Assembly (NCBI GenBank): GCA_020723345.1
Contig: DYJA01000026.1
Span: 1-64,000 of the forward strand
Origin: Candidatus Aquidulcis sp.
GTDB lineage: Bacteria > Chloroflexota > Anaerolineae > UBA4142
Direction: 5' to 3'
DNA length: 64,000 nucleotides
The notes beneath the pieces were generated by a model, which had not been told where the DNA came from, made no database searches, and saw only the letters and a program-made list of their open reading frames with translations. Position 1 is the stretch's first letter. Each line of letters starts with the position of its first letter. Of the stretch, positions 31,922 to 41,972 are shown one piece after another. The translations under genes and the position numbers were made by a program.

Positions 31922-32620
31922 ATGAAATTATCTGTGCTCATTCCAGTCTACAATGAAGAAATGACGATCGGCGAATTGATCGAACGCGTCGCGCGGGTGG
32001 ATCTTGGCAATATCGAAATGGAGATCATCGTCGCGAACGACGGCTCGACCGACGCAAGCGCGCAGATCATCGAAGAACATCGCGCGTTGCACGCCGATCT
32101 GATCCGCACGTACTCGATGCCGATCAATTTGGGCAAGGGCGCGGCGATTCGGCTTGGCTTGTATCACGCGCAAGGCGACGTGATCCTGATTCAGGACGCC
32201 GACCTCGAACTCGATCCGAACGAGTACGGCAGTTTGCTCCAACCGATTATCGCGGGCACAACCGACGTCGTCTACGGTTCGCGTTTTCTCAACGCGCGCA
32301 AACGTGGGGTTCCGCTCCTCACAAGACTGGGGAATCGTTTTCTCACGACCTTGACGAATCTCTTGTTCGGCACGCGGTTGACGGATATGGAAACCGCGTA
32401 CAAAGTTTTTCGGCGCGAGTTATTGCGCGGTGTTCGGTTGCGCTGCGTCCATTTCGATTTCGAGCCGGAGATCACGGGACAATTGGCAAAGCGCGGTCAC
32501 CGCATCGTCGAGGTGCCGATTTCGTACAATCCGCGCCGCGCGGACGAAGGCAAAAAGATTTCGTGGGTAGACGGCATCGAAGCGATCTATACGCTGTTGC
32601 GCGTGCGCTGGACGGGATGA
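31922..32620 (+). CDS. GT2 glycosyltransferase, dolichyl-phosphate-mannose synthase type
   Basis: This is a cytoplasmic or membrane-surface enzyme of 232 residues that would make the polyprenyl-phosphate sugar donors used by the GT-C enzymes around it. VLIPVYNEEMTIGELI (5-20), ANDGSTD and QDADLELDP are the donor and metal-binding motifs. GAGGAGGGT precedes the ATG. A small hairpin made of GGACAAATTTG words lies in the 34-bp gap upstream. Confidence 0.93.
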   Translation: MKLSVLIPVYNEEMTIGELIERVARVDLGNIEMEIIVANDGSTDASAQIIEEHRALHADLIRTYSMPINLGKGAAIRLGLYHAQGDVILIQDADLELDPNEYGSLLQPIIAGTTDVVYGSRFLNARKRGVPLLTRLGNRFLTTLTNLLFGTRLTDMETAYKVFRRELLRGVRLRCVHFDFEPEITGQLAKRGHRIVEVPISYNPRRADEGKKISWVDGIEAIYTLLRVRWTG

Positions 32621-32636
32621 TTCGGCGCGAGGATGG

Positions 32637-33776
32637 ATGATGTTGAAAGTTTGGGCGCAAATTCGATTTTGGGTCGGTGTGGGGTTGTGGTCGTCGATCG
32701 GCGTGATCGCGGGAGCGTGGGTCGGAATGCGCTGGCTGACGAGTTGGGATTTTCATCATGGGTTATGGTCGGCGAGTTACTTGCTCGTGCGCGGAATGAA
32801 TCCGTATGGTCTGGGCGCGCCGATGCAGGTTGTGCCTTCTGTCTGGCTGCCCATGATCATCGGATTGTGGTTTCCATTGGGTTGGCTCGATCTCTACGAA
32901 GCAGCAAATATATGGATGCTGGTCAACCTGGCATGCGCGATTCTAGTTGTGGGATTGTGTTGGCGCGCGGCTCGAGCGTCATTGATCGTGCTAACACTTG
33001 CGTTGATCGCCGTTTTCTTGTTTCCGCCACTGTTGGAGCACTTGAAGATGGGACAATTGAGTGTCATGGTGACGTTGTTGTATCTGCTATCGGCGTACCT
33101 CGTCAAACGCAATCTAATTTTGCCGAGCGGAATATTGGTCGCAGTCGCGCTGGCTAAACCGCAGTTATCGATTTTGGCAGTGCCCGGCTTGATGATCGGT
33201 TTTTATCATTTCGGCAGATTCAAAGCCATGATGGGTTTTGCGATGGCGTGTCTCGCGGCGATCCTTTGGTTGACGATTCCACTATGGTTGGCAGATCCAG
33301 GGTGGCTCGCCACGATGGTTGCTATCGCGCAGCAGACGCCGACCTGGTTGCAACCGACTTTGTATCGTATGTTGCAGATTGAACTAGGGCATGGGGGTTT
33401 GGCGATCTGGCTTGGCTGGGCAATCGCTCTCTTTGGAGTGAATGTGCTGGCTTGGACGAAACTCGATCCGCCAATCGCGATGAGCGCGAGTCTCGCGTTA
33501 ACGGTGCTGGCGACGCCGTACTTGTGGAGTTGGGATTTCGTGCTCTTGATTCCAACCGGAGTCTATGTGTTCAGCGCGGTGCGGCGCCACGCGGCGCGCG
33601 CGCTTATCGCGCTCGGGTACGCGGCGGCGTGGGGAGCGATGGTGATGATTCGTTGGACGACGGACAATAGCGATGAGCGTTTCTGGTGGTTGCCTTTTGC
33701 CTTGCTTGCTACGTGGGGGGCAGGTTGCGCCGTTCAATTTCTTCAGGCGCGCGTCCGTCGGTTCGAGGCGGAATGA
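32637..33776 (+). CDS. GT87/DUF2029-like membrane glycosyltransferase
   Basis: This 379-residue protein has WDFHHGLWSASYLLVRGMNPYG at the start of the first large loop, ending in the MNPYG typical of DUF2029, and ALAKPQLSILAVPG in the middle. Compared with its neighbours it has fewer GCGCGC runs and more T-rich codons. Two ATG codons (32637 and 32640) are adjacent. A decayed glycosyltransferase follows directly. Confidence 0.8.
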   Translation: MMLKVWAQIRFWVGVGLWSSIGVIAGAWVGMRWLTSWDFHHGLWSASYLLVRGMNPYGLGAPMQVVPSVWLPMIIGLWFPLGWLDLYEAANIWMLVNLACAILVVGLCWRAARASLIVLTLALIAVFLFPPLLEHLKMGQLSVMVTLLYLLSAYLVKRNLILPSGILVAVALAKPQLSILAVPGLMIGFYHFGRFKAMMGFAMACLAAILWLTIPLWLADPGWLATMVAIAQQTPTWLQPTLYRMLQIELGHGGLAIWLGWAIALFGVNVLAWTKLDPPIAMSASLALTVLATPYLWSWDFVLLIPTGVYVFSAVRRHAARALIALGYAAAWGAMVMIRWTTDNSDERFWWLPFALLATWGAGCAVQFLQARVRRFEAE

Positions 33777-34492
33777 TGTGTATGCGGCGGTTCGCGTCAG
33801 CGCGCGCCAAGCGCATTGGAGCTTTCATTCTGGCAATTTGGTTGTTCTCAAAACGCACGTTCTCGCGACGACGGCGCTCTTATTCGCGATCTATTTCATG
33901 CTGCGGTCGCGCGCCGTTGGCTGGATTTATCCATGGGCGAGCGCTTTATGCGCGGGTATCGCGGCGGCGACGTGGCTCTCGTTTGCTCCGGCGACTTGCT
34001 TGATTTGGCTGTTTTGGATCATCTCCGGCAAATGGAAACCCGGCACGCTTGGGCTACCGGGAATTGCGTGGGTACCTTGGCTCTTTTTCTTGCTTGCTCC
34101 GGAAAATTTTTGTTTGACGTGATTGTTTTTCATATCCACGCGGCGGAGTACCGGCGGCATTCCCAAAGTCGTCTAAACCAGTCCTCGTGGCTCGCACGAT
34201 CATCACGTTCGGTTCGATTTGGGCGTTCGGAATCGTGTTGGCTTTTCAGGCGATCCGAGCTGTTCAGGTTCGCGACGCGATCGCTCGATGGCGGCGCATC
34301 CATTTCGATGTGAAAATGCTGTTGTTTGTTTCGGTGATCGCCGTCGCCGGTCGCGCCGCGTCGAACCGATGCGGGTTCGCAATATTGTCCGGCGGGTTAT
34401 TCGCGCTAGATGCGGCTATCCGGATTTATCAGTGCGCTCCGGGTAACTCGACGCGCTTGCCGCGCGCGTCGACAGTAGGGGAGGGCATGTAG
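33777..34492 (+). pseudogene. Decayed membrane glycosyltransferase fragment
   Basis: Three frames in sequence give one membrane protein: HVLATTALLFAIYFMLRSR to LFFLLAPENF (to about 34110), then LFDVIVFHIHAAEYRRHSQ (to about 34185), then TIITFGSIWAFGIVLAFQA (from 34187). The N-terminal half with the catalytic acidic loop is absent, and at least two frameshifts are needed. This is best explained as the C-terminal remnant of a GT39-type gene. No complete gene is in this interval. Confidence 0.7.
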
Positions 34493-34493
34493 A

Positions 34494-36131
34494 GTGGCTA
34501 CGCTCTTTCGCCGACGACCGTATGTCGCGCTTTTCGTCATTGTCCTGATTTTTCGCGTCGCAACCGCGCTGCCGCTGACGTACGCGGGATACATGGACGC
34601 GTCGTACGCGATGCACGTTGCGGAGAATCTTGCGCGCGGGCGCGGCTTTGTCGAAGAGGTCTTGTGGAATTATCTCGACAACCCCGCGGGCTTGCCGCAT
34701 CCGAGTAATTTGTACTGGATGCCGCTCCCTTCGATTTTGATCGCGCCGTTCTTTGCGTTGTTCGGCGCGTCACTTTGCGTCGCGCAAATTCCGTTTATCG
34801 TGTTGTCGTCCTTGTTGCCCTTGTTCACATTCTATCTCACGCGAAAACTCTTCGCGCGTGACGATTACGCCTGGGCTGCCGCGCTCTTCACCGCGTTCAG
34901 CGGATTCTATACGATCTACTGGGTCAGCCCTGACAACTTTACGCCGTTCGCGCTGACCGCGAGTTTGTGTTTGTTCTTCATCGCGCGCGGTTTGACCAGC
35001 GCGCGCGCGCGCGATTTCTTTTTTGCGGGCATCTTTGCAGGGTTGAGTCATCTTGCGCGCGCCGATGGCGTACTTCTCCTCGCGGTCGCGCCCCTCGCGC
35101 TTTGGATTCACGCAACACGCAACACGCATCCTTCGGCTACGCCGTACTCCGCTCAGGACGCATCACGCATCACGCATCACGTTTTTCTGCCTACCGTCTA
35201 CTGTCTACTCGCATACTTGCTTGTCATGTTTCCCTGGTTCGCGCGCAACTATTTCGCGCTTGGTACGCCGTATCCCAGCGCGGGCACGAAAACGCTCTGG
35301 CTCACCGGTTACGACGAACTGTTTCGCTTCACAGACGATCTCACGTTGCAGCGCTATCTCGACTGGGGCATCGGCAATATCGTCGCGTCGAAATTACGCG
35401 CGGGCGGAATCAATTTGCTCGTCCTTGCATTCGGCGCGCTGCAAATTTTTCTCGCGCCCTTCGCGCTGATCGGCTTGTGGCAGCAACGGCGGCGCGTCGA
35501 ACTCCTTCCGTTTTTCATTTACACGTTGTTGCTCTATCTCGCGCTGACGCTCGCGTTTACTTTTCCGAGCGTGCGCGGGAGTACGCTCCATTCCGCGGCA
35601 GCGCTGTTGCCGTTTCTCGCGGCAGCCGCGCCGCGCGGGATCGACGCGTGCATCGAATGGATCGCGCGGCGGCGGCGAACCTGGGACATCGCGCTCGCGG
35701 CGCGCGTCTTTCGCGCCGGTTTTGTCGCGCTCGCGATTTTTCTCGCGATCTATTTGTACGCGCTCGGCGTGTTTCCCATCGGCAGCGCGTCTGAAATCCC
35801 GCTGTGGAATTTGCGCGATCTCGAGTACGGCGAGATCGCGCGCTGGCTCGATCAAAACGCGCGTCCGGACGATGTCGTGCTGACGGTGGACCCGCCCGCG
35901 TTTTACAACGCGAGCCATCGCCGTTCGATTGTGATCCCGACCGACAGTGTGGACGCGATTTTCCTCGCGGCGAAAAAATATGACGCGCGCTATCTCGTTC
36001 TGCAATTCGATCATCCCGCGCCGCTGAACGATCTGTACCGCGAGCGCGCGACGATTCCCGGCTTGACGCGCGTCGCCGCGTTTCGCGATGGGAATGGCAG
36101 ACCGGTGACGTTGTTCGAGATTGAGCGATAA
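34494..36131 (+). CDS. GT39-like membrane glycosyltransferase with in-frame repeat insert
   Basis: This 545-residue GT-C protein has GYMDASYAMHVAENLARG as its acidic loop and WMPLPSILIAPF. Between two membrane segments the frame passes through a repeat (35108-35190) that gives HATRNTHPSATPYSAQDASR, made of CACGCAACACG words around a CCTTCGGCTACG hairpin core. The C-terminal part (LDQNARPDDVVLTVDPPAF) is extracytoplasmic. GTG at 34494 is the start; GGGGAGGG lies a little upstream. Confidence 0.85.
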   Translation: MATLFRRRPYVALFVIVLIFRVATALPLTYAGYMDASYAMHVAENLARGRGFVEEVLWNYLDNPAGLPHPSNLYWMPLPSILIAPFFALFGASLCVAQIPFIVLSSLLPLFTFYLTRKLFARDDYAWAAALFTAFSGFYTIYWVSPDNFTPFALTASLCLFFIARGLTSARARDFFFAGIFAGLSHLARADGVLLLAVAPLALWIHATRNTHPSATPYSAQDASRITHHVFLPTVYCLLAYLLVMFPWFARNYFALGTPYPSAGTKTLWLTGYDELFRFTDDLTLQRYLDWGIGNIVASKLRAGGINLLVLAFGALQIFLAPFALIGLWQQRRRVELLPFFIYTLLLYLALTLAFTFPSVRGSTLHSAAALLPFLAAAAPRGIDACIEWIARRRRTWDIALAARVFRAGFVALAIFLAIYLYALGVFPIGSASEIPLWNLRDLEYGEIARWLDQNARPDDVVLTVDPPAFYNASHRRSIVIPTDSVDAIFLAAKKYDARYLVLQFDHPAPLNDLYRERATIPGLTRVAAFRDGNGRPVTLFEIER

Positions 36132-36133
36132 CG

Positions 36134-37015
36134 ATGTTCAAAGACCTCGATATCTTTCTGCGCGCGGCGGCGGCGATTCTGCAAGGGAGCGATCCGTACT
36201 CGATTGCCGGTCTCGAAGTTTTCTATCCCTTGCCGTTCTATTTTCTATTTATCCCTCTGGCTTCTTTGCCAGCGCCGGTGGTCTACGCGCTGTGGAGCGC
36301 GCTTTCCGCGAGTGTCTTGATTGCGATTCTGCGTCAACGCGTCGTCTGGGTGGCGCTGTCGATGCCGGTCTTGCTGACGTTTCTGTTGGGGCAAGTGGAC
36401 ATCGTGATGATGGCGCTCTTTGTCGCATTGCGCTCACGCGTTGCCGCCGGGATCGCGCTGACGTTTCTCGTCTTGAAGCCGCAACTTGTTTTGTTGCTCG
36501 CGCCGTGGATGCTGTGGCATTGGTGGCGACGCGCGCGGCGGCAGATCATTTTGTTCGGCGTGACGCTCGGAGCGATTGTGCTTTTATCGTTCGTCGTACA
36601 GCCGGATTGGCTCGCGCGTTTCTTCGCGCGCAGCGGCGAGCGGACGCGCGCGGCGATTTCGTCGTCGGTGTGGGGCTTGCTCGCGTTTCTGCCATCGCCG
36701 TGGTGGCTGATCGCCGGCGTGCTCGCGTCGGGCGGTTTGACCGTGTGGGCGTGGCGAAAAAACGATTTCGATCTGGTCGCGGCGGCGGGATTGTTGATCA
36801 GTCCCTTTATCTTTTCGTACAACACATTACCCCTGCTCGCGCTAGTGCATCAGCCGGTGTTCCTCGTCGGCTACACGGTGATGTCGTGGATCGCGTTTGG
36901 CGTCAGCGCGGCCGCGCTAAACGACTGCGCGTCGGCGTTGCTGACGGTGATCGTGTTGCTCGCGTTGATCCGCCAAAAACGCAGAACACGTTTATCCACC
37001 GAGCGAGTTGACTGA
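36134..37015 (+). CDS. Short DUF2029-like membrane protein
   Basis: This 293-residue protein has DLDIFLRAAAAILQGSDPYS and VLKPQ, the main DUF2029 signatures, but is about 50-100 residues shorter than the copies at 22592 and 32637 because the first membrane segment is missing. The ATG at 36134 follows the previous stop by 2 bp. It may be a minimal or N-terminally trimmed enzyme. Confidence 0.72.
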   Translation: MFKDLDIFLRAAAAILQGSDPYSIAGLEVFYPLPFYFLFIPLASLPAPVVYALWSALSASVLIAILRQRVVWVALSMPVLLTFLLGQVDIVMMALFVALRSRVAAGIALTFLVLKPQLVLLLAPWMLWHWWRRARRQIILFGVTLGAIVLLSFVVQPDWLARFFARSGERTRAAISSSVWGLLAFLPSPWWLIAGVLASGGLTVWAWRKNDFDLVAAAGLLISPFIFSYNTLPLLALVHQPVFLVGYTVMSWIAFGVSAAALNDCASALLTVIVLLALIRQKRRTRLSTERVD

Positions 37016-37089
37016 TATGCCCCACAGAACTATTTACTTGGCATGAGATGAGTGGTAGAATCCAGCAAACGGTCGCATTGGAATTGTGA

Positions 37090-38343
37090 GTGCTTGTGGA
37101 ATCCATTCATCCAATTTCTCTTCCGCGCGCGGCAGCGATCTGGCGGATCGCGCGGTTTATTCTGGCGATTGCCGTCCTGGTCACGCTCGGCGTGAGTCTA
37201 TTTCTCCCCGGCAAAGACTATCGGCATTTTGCATTCCTCGCCGACGCGTTCGCGCATCGGACGTACACGGTCAACCATTTACCGGCGGATTATGCGGACA
37301 AAGTGATCTGGGAAAATCAGACGTATCTTCCGCTCGCGCCGCTGCCGGCGATCTTGTTGTTGCCGCTGACCGCGACCTTCGGTTTCGCGTTCGACGAACT
37401 TTGGTTGGCGTACCTCTTTACCGGCGCAAATGTTTTGGGCGCATGGCTTTTGCTCAAACGTTTGCGCGTCCCGCGCGAATTTCGCTGGACGCTCCTCGCT
37501 TTGTTCTTCTGCGGCACGATTTATCTCGCCGATTGGAGTACGGGACGCAGTTGGTGGCTCGCCCACATTCTCGCGACGACGTTTTTGCTGCTGGCGATCG
37601 ACGAGACGTTGACGCGACGCCGCGCCTGGCTGATCGGCGCGTGGCTGGGCTTGGCGTTTCTGTCGCGCGCGCCGACGATTTTCGCGACGCCGTTTTTCGT
37701 CTGGCTGCTCAAGCCGGCGGATCAATCGTGGCGCGAATGGCGATGGCTGATTTCGACCGGTACGCAACTCGCGCTCGGCTTTGCGCTACCCGCGCTCTTT
37801 TTCTTCGACTATAATTACGCGCGCTTTGGCAGTCCGTTCGAGACGGGCTATCGATACGCGCACCTCGCGACTTTGACGCTCGCGGCGGCGTTGCAGCAGG
37901 GCATGTTCAGTCCGGTGCACCTTGCCAAAAACTTGTACGCGCTCTTGCTTGCCGCGCCGCTCGCGTATCCCAGTTTTCCCGCGCCGGTTCTCCAATTCCC
38001 GTACGTTTTCCCGTCGCCGTGGGGCATGAGCATTTTTCTCACGACGCCCGCGTTCATCTACATCTTCGCCGCGAATTGGCGCGAGCGCATCGTGCGCGCG
38101 GCGTGGCTCGCCGTCGGCCTGGTGTTGCTGCCGCTCGTCTTGTACTACGGCGTTGGCTGGTACCAGTTCGGCTATCGCTACGCGCTCGACTTGTACCCGT
38201 TCCTGTTCGTGCTGACCGCGCTCGGCATCAAGACGATGACGCGCGCGCGCTGGTTGATCGTCGCGAGCATCGCGATCAACGTGTGGGGCGCGTGGTGGCA
38301 GATGCTCGGTTTTCGCGCGCTGCCGCCGGAGTTGTTTCGATGA
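37090..38343 (+). CDS. Multi-spanning glycosyltransferase-like protein
   Basis: This 417-residue membrane protein has GKDYRHFAFLADAFAHRTYTV in its first loop and WSTGRSWWLAHILATTF; it belongs with the GT39-like proteins by layout but lacks a clear DE/DD motif. Start is GTG at 37090; TTTACT and TAGAAT with 17 bp between them (37034-37062) could be a weak promoter in the 74-bp gap. The next gene overlaps by ATGA. Confidence 0.7.
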   Translation: MLVESIHPISLPRAAAIWRIARFILAIAVLVTLGVSLFLPGKDYRHFAFLADAFAHRTYTVNHLPADYADKVIWENQTYLPLAPLPAILLLPLTATFGFAFDELWLAYLFTGANVLGAWLLLKRLRVPREFRWTLLALFFCGTIYLADWSTGRSWWLAHILATTFLLLAIDETLTRRRAWLIGAWLGLAFLSRAPTIFATPFFVWLLKPADQSWREWRWLISTGTQLALGFALPALFFFDYNYARFGSPFETGYRYAHLATLTLAAALQQGMFSPVHLAKNLYALLLAAPLAYPSFPAPVLQFPYVFPSPWGMSIFLTTPAFIYIFAANWRERIVRAAWLAVGLVLLPLVLYYGVGWYQFGYRYALDLYPFLFVLTALGIKTMTRARWLIVASIAINVWGAWWQMLGFRALPPELFR

Positions 38344-39689
38344 TCGTGCTGCCATCGTCGCCCACTCTGCGCACCGCCATCGGCATCGCCGCGCGCGATC
38401 GCGGGTTGTATCTGATCGCGGCGGCGTTCGTCGCGTTGTCGTTGGCGTGGAATTTCGCCGTACCCGTTTTCGAAGCGCCGGACGAATCGGCGCATCTTCA
38501 GTACATTCTGTTCGTGGCAGACCAGGGGCGTTTGCCCGATTTGCACACCGAAGTCCGCCAAGTCGGGATCGAAGGATTTCACCCACCGCTGTACTACGCA
38601 CTGTTGGGCGCGATGGTGCGCGGCAGTGGGATGCCGCATCCGTTTGTCGCTCCGACGCGCAATCCGGCGTTTTCGTTTACGCAAATGGAGAGCGCGCCGA
38701 ATTATTTCTTGCCGGTATCCGACGCGTACGGCTACGTGCATCTTTTGCGATTTTTTTCGACGGCGCTGGGGCTGGTCGTGATCGTATGCGCGTACCTCGC
38801 GGCGTTGGCGCTGGGCGCGCCGCGCGCGTTCGGATGGTTGACTAGCGCGGTGACGGCGTTTTTGCCGCAGTTCACTTTTATTTCCAGCGTTCTCAATAAC
38901 GATAATCTGGCGAACGCCTTTTCGGCAATTGGTTTGGTGTGGCTGTTATATTCGCTCCGTCCGCCCGTGCGACTTTGGCAAATGTTCGTGCTGGGTGGAT
39001 TATGTGGCTTGGTCTTTCTCTCCAAATATAACGCGGCGATTTTCTTGGTGGGTTGCAGCGGGCTGATGATCGTGATGACCCAATCGCGGAACCGCGCGCA
39101 AATGCTGAAGAGCGGCGTCGGATTCGCGGCGGGTGTGATCCTCGTCGCCGGATGGTATCTGCTGTATAATCAATTGCGCTACGGCGATCCGGGCGCGGTT
39201 CGCCTTTCGACGTTGAGTGTTCCCGATAATGTAGCGCCCAAGTCCTTGCTCGATCCGTATCACCTGGGTTACTTGCTGATCTATGTGCCATACCTGGTGC
39301 TCCAATCTTTTCTGGGAGTGTTCGGGTGGATGCGGATTTTTCTGCCGCGACCATTTTATCTTTTCTATGGCGGGTTATGGCTCGCAGCGTTATGGGGTAG
39401 CGCGGCGGCGCTCTTCGACAAACGCTGGGATGTGCTCCGGCGGAGTTTGGTGATCGCGCCGCTGCCGCTGGCGGGCGCGTTGATTTACGCCAATCTGATT
39501 TCGAACATGAATCAAGGTCGTTTCTTTTTTCCCGCGCTCGTTGCGATTTCGCTGGTTTTCATTTTAGGTCTCGCCGAACTGCCGGCGCGGCTGCGTCGTC
39601 CCGCGTTGGCGAGCGCGCCGCTTTTCTTGTTCACGACGAACGTGTATTCGCTCTGGTTGGTGGCAGGGACTTTTCTTCAACATCCGTGA
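38340..39689 (+). CDS. DUF2142-like membrane protein
   Basis: This 449-residue protein has FEAPDESAHLQYILFVADQGRLP, the DUF2142 signature, HPPLYYALLGAMV and NNDNLANAFSAI. DUF2142 proteins are predicted GT-C-type sugar transferases found in surface-polysaccharide clusters. ATG at 38340 overlaps the previous stop. Confidence 0.85.
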   Translation: MIVLPSSPTLRTAIGIAARDRGLYLIAAAFVALSLAWNFAVPVFEAPDESAHLQYILFVADQGRLPDLHTEVRQVGIEGFHPPLYYALLGAMVRGSGMPHPFVAPTRNPAFSFTQMESAPNYFLPVSDAYGYVHLLRFFSTALGLVVIVCAYLAALALGAPRAFGWLTSAVTAFLPQFTFISSVLNNDNLANAFSAIGLVWLLYSLRPPVRLWQMFVLGGLCGLVFLSKYNAAIFLVGCSGLMIVMTQSRNRAQMLKSGVGFAAGVILVAGWYLLYNQLRYGDPGAVRLSTLSVPDNVAPKSLLDPYHLGYLLIYVPYLVLQSFLGVFGWMRIFLPRPFYLFYGGLWLAALWGSAAALFDKRWDVLRRSLVIAPLPLAGALIYANLISNMNQGRFFFPALVAISLVFILGLAELPARLRRPALASAPLFLFTTNVYSLWLVAGTFLQHP

Positions 39690-39708
39690 ATTGTTTAGGG
39701 TGTTTGTT

Positions 39709-40908
39709 ATGTGGTTACTCGAATTTCTTTTTTTCGCGATGACTCTGTTGATCGGCTGGACGCTGTTCGGCTACTTGTTATATCTCTGGTTTGCCGGATT
39801 GTTCCGCGCCAAAAAAATGCTGCGCGTCCCCGCATCGAATTTCCCACGCCTCTCGATCATCGTCCCGTGCTATAACGAAGCGGAGCAAATCATCGCCAAG
39901 TTGGACGATCTGCGCCGCTTGGCGTACCCGCGCGACCGGCTTGAAATTTTTTTCGCCGATGGTAATTCGACCGATGACACAGTCGCGCGATTGACTGCCG
40001 CGATTCAACCGGACGAGGCGTTCCAGGTGATCCGCTGCCCGCGGCGCGGCAAAGTGCATCAACTGAATCACGTCTTGCCGATGGCGCGCGGCGAGATCGT
40101 TATCAACACCGACGTGGACGCGCGTCTCGCGCCGGACGCGCTCGAATGGATCGCCGCGACCTTCGACATCGCGCCGGAGATTTGGGTCGTCGGTGCGTAC
40201 TGTCGCCCGGCGAACGGGTTGGAAATCGAACAGTACTATTGGGATTCGCAAAACAAGGGACGTTTGTTGGAAAGCGACGCGCACACCGCTTCGATTGTGA
40301 TCGCGCAATGTTACGCGTTCCGGCGCGAATTGCTGACGGCGTTTCCGGACGATGTGGTGGCGGACGATATTTACGTCGCGTTTCTCGCGAATACTTTGGG
40401 TTATCGTACGATCTATTCGCGCCACGCCACCGCCGTCGAAACGCGGACACCGCAGGACATTTCGCAATTCCTGCCGCACAAATTTCGCAAGAGCAACGCC
40501 TTTTTGCGCGAGTCGCTGCGCTTTTTGTACCGCTTGCCGGAAATGTCGCCTTTCTGTAAAATGCTATTGACCACGCGCGTCGTCCAGCAATTGCTCTTGC
40601 CGTGGGCGCTGATTTTTTGGATTCTGATCGCCGGAGTGTTGTTGACGCTGTTCCGCTTCGACGTGGTGATCTTCGGCGCGGCTTTTCTCGTCACGCTCTT
40701 GTTGTTGACGAATCGCGTCTTTGCTTGGACGCCGCTGCCGGAGCGTGGTCAGCGGTACTCGCTGAAGACCGTGCTGATCGGTTATGCGCTGACGGTGGCG
40801 ATTCTGCTGACGACCGGCGTGAGTTATCCATTTTTTCAGCAAGGCAGTTCGTACGCGCGCCTGCACGCGACGACCGCGCGCCAACTAGATGGAGTCAAGG
40901 AATCGTGA
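39709..40908 (+). CDS. Membrane GT2 glycosyltransferase
   Basis: This processive-type GT2 enzyme of 399 residues has one N-terminal membrane segment, a catalytic domain with SIIVPCYNEAEQI, FADGNSTDDT, NTDVDARL and a QFLPHKFRKS block in the position of the Q-x-x-R-W motif, then two or three C-terminal membrane segments. It may build or export a polysaccharide backbone. ATG at 39709 with AGGGTG upstream was preferred to the TTG at 39691. Confidence 0.88.
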   Translation: MWLLEFLFFAMTLLIGWTLFGYLLYLWFAGLFRAKKMLRVPASNFPRLSIIVPCYNEAEQIIAKLDDLRRLAYPRDRLEIFFADGNSTDDTVARLTAAIQPDEAFQVIRCPRRGKVHQLNHVLPMARGEIVINTDVDARLAPDALEWIAATFDIAPEIWVVGAYCRPANGLEIEQYYWDSQNKGRLLESDAHTASIVIAQCYAFRRELLTAFPDDVVADDIYVAFLANTLGYRTIYSRHATAVETRTPQDISQFLPHKFRKSNAFLRESLRFLYRLPEMSPFCKMLLTTRVVQQLLLPWALIFWILIAGVLLTLFRFDVVIFGAAFLVTLLLLTNRVFAWTPLPERGQRYSLKTVLIGYALTVAILLTTGVSYPFFQQGSSYARLHATTARQLDGVKES

Positions 40909-41972
40909 GCCGAATTTCCGAATTCGCGCTGAATTTGCGATACGCGTTTCGACCGAACAAGCCGCGCCTCTTTTTTCGATTGACAGGCGCGGTGATCAAG
41001 AGTTACGTGTTCAAGCGACCGCCGCTGCGGTACGTTGATTTCGCGATTGGATTCGCGTGCAACTTGAAATGCGAACATTGTTTTGCGACCGCGTTGCAGC
41101 AACCGGCGCGGCGGCGCATGACGGTGGACGATTACGCGCGCGTCGCGCGCGAATGTATGTCGCTCGGCGCGGTCAATTTTTCTTTTCAAGGCGGCGAGCC
41201 GCTGTTGTTTCACAACTTGGGCGAGATTATCGCGGCGTGCCAGCCATCGCGCAACGTGATTTCCGTGACGACGAACGGCACGTTGTTGACGGAAGAACGC
41301 GTCGCGGAATTGAAACGCTGGGGCGTCGACATTCTGACGATCAGTCTCGACAGCGCGGACGCGGCAGAACACGATCGCTTTCGCGGCGCGGCGGGCGCGT
41401 TTGAAAAGACGATGGCGGGGATCCGGCTCGCGCTTAAACAAGGTTTGCGCGTGACGCTCGGCACCGTCGTGACGCATCAAACGGTACGCAGCGAAGGGAT
41501 CCGCGCGCTCGCGCGTCTCGCGCAAGAATTGCGCGTCGTGCTGTATTTTATTATGCCGGTGCCCGCCGGACGCTGGACGGAGAATCGCGCAATGTTTCTC
41601 ACGCCGGACGATCTCGCGTTCGTCGAAAATTGGACGCGGCAATCGCGTTATCTCCGCACCGATTTTCAGGCGAACCTGGGAAACTATGGCTGCGGCGCGG
41701 TCAAAGAAATTTTGTACTTGACGCCGTACGGCGATGTGTTGGCGTGTCCGTTTTTGCATATCGGACTGGGTAACATTTTCGATGAGCCGGTCGCGGCGAT
41801 TCGCGCGCGCGCGCTGCAAAATCGGTACTTTGCGGTCTATCATCAAAAATGTCTCGCGTCGACGGATGAAGAATTCATTGAGAAATATTTGAGCAAAACA
41901 TTTCAAGCCGACGCGCTGCCCTTGCGCTGGGACTTGGTCTTTCCGCCGAACGGCGCGGAGGCGCGCGAATGA
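40905..41972 (+). CDS. Radical SAM/SPASM-like protein
   Basis: This 355-residue enzyme has ACNLKCEHC (Cys-x3-Cys-x2-Cys) for the SAM cluster, FQGGEPLLF and TTNGTLL, and a C-terminal SPASM-like region with CGAVKEILYLTPYGDVLACPF and LGNIFDEP. It probably modifies a lipid, glycan or peptide in the pathway of this cluster. It starts with GTG overlapping the previous TGA and ends overlapping the epimerase gene, so it forms a coupled trio with the epimerase and the methyltransferase. A hopanoid HpnH-type role was considered but is not supported by specific motifs. Confidence 0.87.
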   Translation: MSRISEFALNLRYAFRPNKPRLFFRLTGAVIKSYVFKRPPLRYVDFAIGFACNLKCEHCFATALQQPARRRMTVDDYARVARECMSLGAVNFSFQGGEPLLFHNLGEIIAACQPSRNVISVTTNGTLLTEERVAELKRWGVDILTISLDSADAAEHDRFRGAAGAFEKTMAGIRLALKQGLRVTLGTVVTHQTVRSEGIRALARLAQELRVVLYFIMPVPAGRWTENRAMFLTPDDLAFVENWTRQSRYLRTDFQANLGNYGCGAVKEILYLTPYGDVLACPFLHIGLGNIFDEPVAAIRARALQNRYFAVYHQKCLASTDEEFIEKYLSKTFQADALPLRWDLVFPPNGAEARE

